Origin: Anadara kagoshimensis
Taxonomy: Eukaryota; Mollusca; Bivalvia; Arcoida; Arcidae
Direction: 5' to 3'
DNA length: 64,000 nt
NCBI GenBank assembly: GCA_021292105.1
Contig: CM037870.1
Location: 21,840,424-21,904,423, forward strand
A model generated the notes under the pieces. That model worked only from the letters and a program-made list of their open reading frames with translations. It did not search any database and had not been told where the DNA came from. The position numbers were made by a program, and so were the translations under genes. The stretch's first letter is position 1, and every line of letters begins with the position of its first letter. Positions 58,906 through 64,000 of this stretch are shown piece after piece.

Positions 58906-59213
58906 AACATACCAGGTACAATTTCTACATTACTACTCAGTTTGACGCAATAGTGACAGTTCAAGTCCAACAAACGTTGGATGGACTTTTTCAAGCGAAT
59001 CGAAATATGCGTATAGACTTGGAACGGTTTGCATACGTTTGCATGTTTATAAACTTCAAAACAAATGTTTTGATTGGTTTAAAATGAGTGTCTTCTACGA
59101 CGTCCGTACTCTCAAGATATTAGTCACAACTGTTCAAAGGTTTTTATTTCAACAGTTTCACTCGCACTGTGAAGACGTATTTTCTGATTGTATGCTTATA
59201 TTTATTTCAGACC
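58906..59213. promoter_or_regulatory. Putative 5' flank / 5' UTR intron end of the zinc-finger gene
   Basis: No gene is recognised. The sequence 'gcttatatttatttcag' immediately before 'accATGG' at 59211 is a good 3' splice site, so a noncoding first exon could lie further upstream. Confidence 0.35.
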
Positions 59214-59851
59214 ATGGCTGAAAACATTAAACATCGAGAAGAGGAGAGTCAGATAGCGGTATGATCTTTGTTATATATCTTGACATATTATAAAGTTTTT
59301 CTGTCATATTTCTAATACAACAATCAACTAATATCACAATATATAATATTAATAAAAGTTTTAATAGGGCTAAAACTATAATCTGCTTACTAAGCGTGCT
59401 ATACCACATATTTTAGGACATTTTTCAAATGTCCAATTCTTCATTTTACATATTATTTTCAGAACCCGTTTATCTTAGTAGCCTCTTAGTACACTGATAC
59501 ACTAGTTCACTAATGCTTTTGAAAATGAAAGAATAAGTTAATCATTTATGAAATATAATAATTTAACATGGATGTGTTTTGCTTATGTTGTAGGTATTCC
59601 CTTGTAACCAGTGTGACAAGACCTTTATCAATAAGAAGACATTAGTCGGTCATATAAAGGCCAAGCACTCTGGCGTAACCTACGCATGTGGCAAGTGTGG
59701 GAAAACCTTTGAGTATGTTGGAGCCAGGACCCGCCATGAAAAGACATGCAATCCAGGGCCTAAACAATTTGACTGCAACGTTTGCGGGAAGCGGTGTGCT
59801 ACAGAAGGTGGATTGAAACGCCATCAGGAAGTCCATCAAGGTTCATCATAA
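59214..59851 (+). CDS. Three-finger C2H2 zinc-finger protein, two exons
   Basis: Exon 1 is 59214-59258 (ATG in a good context, gaccATGG; 15 codons rich in Glu/Lys). The donor GCG|GTATGA and acceptor ttgtag|GTATTC bound a 335-bp intron (59259-59593), and exon 2 is 59594-59851, phase 0. Exon 2 encodes three C2H2 units: CNQCDKTFINKKTLVGHIKAKH, given as C-x2-C-x12-H-x4-H; ACGKCGKTF...RHEKTC, where the last His is replaced by Cys; and CNVCGKRCATEGGLKRHQEVH. It ends at TAA 59849-59851. The polymerase frame overlaps its last 70 bp. It may be the N-terminal, DNA-binding part of the polymerase gene, since C2H2 fingers before the polymerase occur in some Polintons, cut off by a frameshift, or a separate small protein. 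Single fingers of this type bind DNA, but no target can be inferred. Confidence 0.6.
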
Positions 59852-59859
59852 CCAACCAC

Positions 59860-62025
59860 AAAGAAGGCACCAAAGAGAAGACATTTAAGGATAATATTGT
59901 CGGTGGGCCTAGCATTATCTTCTCTAGACATCAAGAAGCCGGAAAAACACAAATAAGGGGTGGAAAGCTTTGTCAAAAGATTATTGGATTTGACGCCAAC
60001 GCCCTTTACTTGTGGGCGATCGATCAGGAAATGCCTGTTGGTCCGTTCATTCGACGGAAAGCTCCGCATTTCAGACCGCAAGTGTGGGACAAATTCATGT
60101 CGGCCTACCACTGGATGAATTGGCTTAATGTTAATGGTGAAGCCAATATTCAACATAGATTAAATTGTGGAGAAGAAAAACGGGTAGGGAGGTACCCAGT
60201 CGATGGTTGGGATGCTGAAACGAATACAATTTATCAATTCCATGGGTGTTATTATCACGGACACAAATGCACCTTAACCCGTGACGTCAAGGATAAGAAA
60301 TGGTGGCAGCGACGCCAGTCTAAATTGGCTAGGACCGAAAACACCACGAAATACTTGAAACAGCAAGGCTACACAGTCGTTGAAATGTGGGAGTGTGATT
60401 TCAAAGAATATCGCCGATGTCATCCAAAGATTGAAGAATTCATCACTGTATCAAGGCCCACTTTCTATCAAAAACACAAGCGTGAGGTGACAGAACATCA
60501 AATTTTAGAAGCAGTAATTAAACAGGAATTATTTGGAGCCTTGGAAGTTGATATCGAAGTGCCCGAAAAATGGCCGACTTATTTTTCACACCCTACTATG
60601 TCCCCGTATCAATACTTCCAGGAAATGTCGCCTCTCTTTTGCACCACGGACGTACCATACGAGGTCATTGGGGAGCACATGCAACAACATGTCACGGAAC
60701 ATAATTTGTCTACCAAACCTAGACGACTTTTAGTAGGCGGAATGAAAGGCAGAAACATGCTGCTGGCCACGCCTCTCCTAAAGTGGTACCTACAGCATGG
60801 GATGAAAGTCACCAAGATTCATCAAGTTGTAGAATACCTACCACAGGCTTGTTTTAAACGTTTTGTAAGTGATGTGAGTGAGGCTCGACGGTTAGGTGAT
60901 ACTCATCCAGACAAGTCAATCATAGCAGATACGATGAAACTCATCGGGAACTCGGGCTACGGATCCCTCATCATGGACAAAACGAAACATAAAGACGTCG
61001 TCTATGTTCAGGATGAAGGACCTGCATGCCTTCTCATTAATCAACCCCTCTTCCGAAAAATGAAATGCATTGACGCAGAAAATCAATACTATGAAGCGGA
61101 GATGGCCAAAAGTAGGATAAAACTAGATCTTCCCATACAGCTAGGCTATTTTATTTTGCAGTACGCAAAATTACGCATGCTGCAATTCTATATGATTGCC
61201 TTGATGTCTACATTGATCGGGCAGATTTTCAGTACTGTGAAATGGACACCGACAGTGCATACCTGGCTATCTCTGGAAAGTGTATCGATGACGTCATCAA
61301 ACCCAATATGAGATCGAAATACGAAGAGGGTTTACGGGGCCACTGTAATGATACGGATATCAAAGCAGACGCTACGATACACTGGTTTCCCCGTACATGC
61401 TGTAAGAAACATTCCAAACATGACAAAAGAACAGCTGGTTTGTTCAAAATAGAATATGAGGGAGAGGAAATGGTGAGCCTTGCTCTAAAACCTACATTGT
61501 AAGGAAGATGGTGAAAGATCCACAGACTAAGGAGGAGACTGATGAGTTTAAATTCAGCTCCAAAGGTGTAAATAAACGGAATGTGCAAGAACCGATGAAC
61601 ATTTCCGCAATGTTTTGCAATCGGGTATAGCTGCCACCACCACTAACCGTGGGTTTCGAGTGCGTAATAAAACTATGTATTCTTACACCCAAGAAAAGCG
61701 AGGGTTTTCGTATTTTTATTGTAAAAGAAAAGTGTGTGATAATGGTGTAGATACCGAACCCTTGGATTTAGTCGTCTGTCCGTTGTCTAACAAAAACCAA
61801 CAAAACGAAGAGGATATTCAAAAAGAAGAAGAAACAGAAATGGAGTTTGAACTGGTCGATAGACGGGGAAATGAGACACAACAAGAAAAAGCAGAAACGT
61901 TAAATGAAAAAGAACATTTAGAAACACAGATGAACGAAGAACAAATGGAAGTAGATGACGATATAAATGACTTCGAGATGTTAGAACTGTTGGCTGAACT
62001 TGCAAAAGAAAGCGCCGATGAATAA
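59860..62025 (+). pseudogene. polB: Protein-primed family B DNA polymerase (DNA_pol_B_2), exonuclease part missing, frameshifted
   Basis: In Polintons this enzyme copies the element by protein-primed synthesis. From about 59890 the frame reads NIVGGPSIIFSRHQEAGKT and then motif A, GFDANALYLW (from 59989). Next comes an inserted nuclease-like segment (60180-60420: VDGWD..T..IYQFHGCYYHG), which resembles the Vsr/PD-(D/E)XK-type inserts seen in these polymerases. Motif B, KLIGNSGYGS, is at 60937-60966. Motif C (DTDS, 61245-61256) lies in a different frame: a frameshift near 61185 ends the first frame at 61311. Further frameshifts near 61475 and 61605 separate the rest. The last part (61615-62025) has the family's RGFRVRN...Y.YTQEKRGFSYFY block and a Glu-rich tail. 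The 3'-5' exonuclease domain normally upstream is absent, the zinc fingers abutting directly. The product cannot be made intact. Confidence 0.88.
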
Positions 62026-62306
62026 AAGCCACGGTACCACCCGAGACAGATCCGTGGTTTCTCGTACAGAAGTAGAGACGCACACTACCTAAGAAAGATC
62101 GTGTCTTACCTGCTTCTGTATGGGATTTCAAATTTGAAACAACAACAAAAACACTAGGGAGCAAACACCCATCCCCACCCCTAAGAGCACTTCCACCTTG
62201 TCGTGGTTTAGGGGCTTAAGTCTTAAGTAAGACGACCAAGAGAAGTGCATATATAAAGCAGAGAGAAGGTGCGAATGCATCATTTCGACATGTATCCTTT
62301 CCCGAG
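62026..62306 (+). other. Spacer between polymerase and ATPase genes
   Basis: No gene is seen. A TATA-like 'gcatatataaagc' at 62248-62260 lies 15-30 bp before possible start codons at 62275 and 62290, and is a plausible core promoter for the ATPase gene. Otherwise featureless. Confidence 0.35.
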
Positions 62307-62924
62307 TTGCACGTCTATTCCGTGTCTGGAGCCACGTGTAGTGGCAAGACCACGTGGCTTTTTCGTTTGTTAAGAAACAAAGACCAGATGTTTCTAAAAC
62401 CACCGGACAAAGTATTGTACTGTTACGGTGCTTACCAACCCTTATTCGAAAGCATGGAGAAAGAGTTACTGTTCATAACGTTTCATCCGGGCTTACCTAC
62501 AGAAGCAGATTTAGAGGGCTTAAGCGATCCAAATCACTGTAATATCGTGGTATTGGACGACCTGATGGAAGCTGTGACGTCATCATCAGAGATGGAACAA
62601 TTATTTGTTAAAGGAATGCACCATCGACATTTGACCGTCATTTATTTGAATCAGAATTTATATTGTAAAGGCAAGCATGCCCGGACCATCAACCTCAACA
62701 CCCACATATTGGTGTTAATGAAGAACCCCAGGGACGTCTCGCAATTACAATGTGTAGCTCGTCAAGCATTTTTAGGCAAGAGTCGTTACGTCATGGAAGC
62801 TTACAAAGATGCAACATCCGAACCTTACGGTTATTTAATCTTAGACCTTTCACCCATGGCCGAGGATGCGTATAGAGTGAGAACATTGATCTTTCCTGAG
62901 GAAGACACCATCGTCTATAAATAA
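62307..62924 (+). CDS. Polinton packaging-type ATPase (FtsK/HerA, A32-like)
   Basis: In capsid-encoding relatives this ATPase pumps DNA into the virion. The ~205-residue frame has Walker A GATCSGKTT near its start (residues 8-16) and Walker B IVVLDD (80-85). The strand VIYLNQNLY (111-119) carries the Q-N-L motif typical of this Polinton family. The frame ends NLNTHILVLMKNPRD...QLQCVARQ and then a conserved tail to TAA 62922-62924. Length fits the family (about 200-250). The start is uncertain: no in-frame ATG precedes Walker A, and the nearest upstream ATGs (62275, 62290) are in another frame, so either a small frameshift has removed the N-terminus or the first residues are spliced in. Otherwise the frame is intact. 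Confidence 0.88.
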   Translation: MHVYSVSGATCSGKTTWLFRLLRNKDQMFLKPPDKVLYCYGAYQPLFESMEKELLFITFHPGLPTEADLEGLSDPNHCNIVVLDDLMEAVTSSSEMEQLFVKGMHHRHLTVIYLNQNLYCKGKHARTINLNTHILVLMKNPRDVSQLQCVARQAFLGKSRYVMEAYKDATSEPYGYLILDLSPMAEDAYRVRTLIFPEEDTIVYK

Positions 62925-62975
62925 GACTGTTACACGTTTTGGATTCATTCGATCCTCGAATGTCGAGGTGTCAAG

Positions 62976-63464
62976 ATGCAGAAAATGGTATTAGTTCCCT
63001 ATGATAGATATCAACGATTAACGGCTTTAAAACCTGGTGTAAAGCATACACAAGAGGACGTGAAAAGGTTGAATGTACAACCCGAAGTCATTATTCCAGA
63101 GAATGAGCCAGAGGTGAAAATATTACCAGAAGATAGACCGAGTATTGAAGATATTTTAGTAGCCGTACCCGTTAACGTTAGAAACAAAGCGAGAGTCTTA
63201 CTCAATCATTTACGGAAACATTTAAAGTGGAACGAGCGTGGTGAAATCTCCGCAGACGGGCGCATCATACCTGGATCGAACATCGTCGATTTAGTTAAAG
63301 TCAGTGTCAAAGAGTATAAAGACTTTAAACCCGTAGGACTGGAGGCGTTTAGCAAAGTGGTATACGACAGCAACGCACCGCTCAGTTTACTGGCACCCTC
63401 CAAAAGACAGATTGGATCGGGACTACCTCCGCCTCCCGGCATACCCGTGAGACAAAAGCAGTGA
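62976..63464 (+). CDS. Conserved Polinton-associated protein of unknown function
   Basis: 162 residues, 51 bp after the ATPase stop, same strand. The start at ATG 62976 is followed by a second Met four codons later (MVLVPYDRYQRL), which is the more typical family start. Residues ~1-20 form a conserved N-terminal block, 25-50 are Glu/Pro-rich, and 52-140 form a mixed helical domain with VRNKARVLLNHLRKHLKWNE and IIPGSNIVDLVK. The C-terminus is GSGLPPPPGIPVRQK. I recall similar proteins next to the integrase or ATPase in Polintons of other animals; a minor virion or DNA-associated role is possible but unproved. No membrane segment or signal peptide. The frame is intact, unlike its neighbours. 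Confidence 0.65.
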   Translation: MQKMVLVPYDRYQRLTALKPGVKHTQEDVKRLNVQPEVIIPENEPEVKILPEDRPSIEDILVAVPVNVRNKARVLLNHLRKHLKWNERGEISADGRIIPGSNIVDLVKVSVKEYKDFKPVGLEAFSKVVYDSNAPLSLLAPSKRQIGSGLPPPPGIPVRQKQ

Positions 63465-63512
63465 AACGAAAAGCAAAAAACCTGTTGAAAACAAAATCAA
63501 GTGGTTGAAATT

Positions 63513-64000
63513 ATGAATGACTATTTAGCTAGTATCTATTACGACCCTGAACATCCGGCTGCTTTTGCGGAGTGATAAATTATACAGAGCGGTCAGAAAA
63601 GAAGGCAAGTTGTTTTGGGTAGACAGAAAATCAAAAATTGGTTACTAAAACAAGAAGATTATGCCGTACACAGAGAAGAAAGAACAAAATTCAAGCGTAG
63701 AAGAGTGATTGCCCCTTTCGTCGATTACCAATGGGACGTGGATACGGCCAACATGGTATATTACGCCAAACAAAATGATGGATTTAAACACTTTTTGTTA
63801 GCTATAGACATCATGTCTAAATTCGTTTGGACCGTGCCCTTACGCACCACCACGGGAAAAGAAATGGTTAAGCCTTTACAAAGGTTTTGAAAAGGGAGAA
63901 AACCTACTCGTATTCGTAGTGATAAAGGCAGCGAATTCAACAACAAAGACCTGAAACGCTATTTAAAAGAACAACGTGTTGGTTACTTTGTGACGCAAAA
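63513..64000 (+). pseudogene. Retroviral-type integrase of the Polinton, interrupted and truncated by window end
   Basis: The enzyme inserts the element into host DNA. ATG 63513 starts the typical N-terminus (MNDYLASIYYDPEHPAAFAE) and meets TGA/TAA at 63573-63578. The next conserved block (KLYRAVRKEGK) lies in another frame, and the original frame resumes at about 63605 with IKNWLLKQEDY. The rve core follows: first catalytic Asp in YQWDVDTANM (63735-63737), FLLAIDIMSKFVWTVPL, then an in-frame TGA at 63888-63890, then RIRSDKGSEFNN with the second Asp at 63921-63923. The catalytic Glu, expected ~35 residues later, is beyond 64000. At least three lesions make it a pseudogene. Confidence 0.9.

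Larger units (their letters stand above)
59200..64000 (+). mobile_element. Polinton/Maverick (adintovirus-like) element, left part, degraded
   Basis: The co-linear set of protein-primed family B DNA polymerase, packaging-type ATPase, conserved unknown protein and retroviral-type integrase, all on the plus strand within 5 kb, is diagnostic of Polinton/Maverick elements. Protease and the capsid proteins (major and minor jelly-roll) would be expected beyond 64000. The left boundary is not seen and may lie anywhere from 56.5 to 59.2 kb. Frameshifts in polymerase and integrase show that this copy is an old, inactivated insertion. Confidence 0.88.

Noticed and set aside
61787..62164. Minus-strand 125-codon frame opposite the polymerase tail
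   Set aside because: It is a shadow of the Glu/Lys-rich plus-strand polymerase tail, with no family resemblance.

Overview
This window looks like nuclear DNA of an invertebrate, most likely a bivalve mollusc. The DNA is AT-rich, one conserved animal gene has a spliced structure, tRNA-derived SINEs are present, and there is a dense, nested population of transposable elements. These include non-autonomous elements with internal ~145-bp tandem repeats, of a kind I associate with bivalve genomes. There is no bacterial-type gene organisation. The species cannot be named from the sequence.

Layout. 1-7.4 kb is AT-rich intergenic DNA with TTTA microsatellites and 3' remnants of non-LTR retrotransposons. 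7.4-36 kb is a nest of mobile elements: a mariner element (8.8-11.2 kb) split by a 1-kb palindrome-rich element; a 3.7-kb element with very long terminal inverted repeats and a clear 5-bp target duplication (12.25-15.94 kb); and several copies, in both orientations, of a satellite-bearing element. The largest of these (23.45-28.69 kb) carries roughly 26 copies of the ~145-bp unit in a 579-bp higher-order repeat. The only confidently identified host gene, an ANKRD46 orthologue, lies on the minus strand with coding exons at 36894-36569 and 32957-32630 and a repeat-filled 3.6-kb intron.

37.84-48.90 kb is an 11-kb array of a 66-bp repeat. It is followed by a 1000-base assembly gap (48896-49895) and then by an unrelated 4.5-kb array of a 33-bp repeat (49896-54418). 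Both periods are multiples of three, so long open frames appear in several frames and on both strands. I treat these frames as repeat shadows unless transcripts show otherwise.

54.4-59 kb holds a mariner fragment, a second copy of the tRNA-Arg-like SINE, unassigned repeats and a 128-bp tandem repeat. From about 59.2 kb to the end lies part of a Polinton/Maverick (adintovirus-like) element, all on the plus strand. It has a three-finger C2H2 exon pair, a protein-primed family B DNA polymerase broken by frameshifts and lacking its exonuclease part, a packaging-type ATPase, a conserved Polinton-associated protein of unknown function, and an interrupted retroviral-type integrase that runs off the window. 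Polymerase and integrase are visibly broken, so this copy looks inactive, although the ATPase and the unknown gene remain open.
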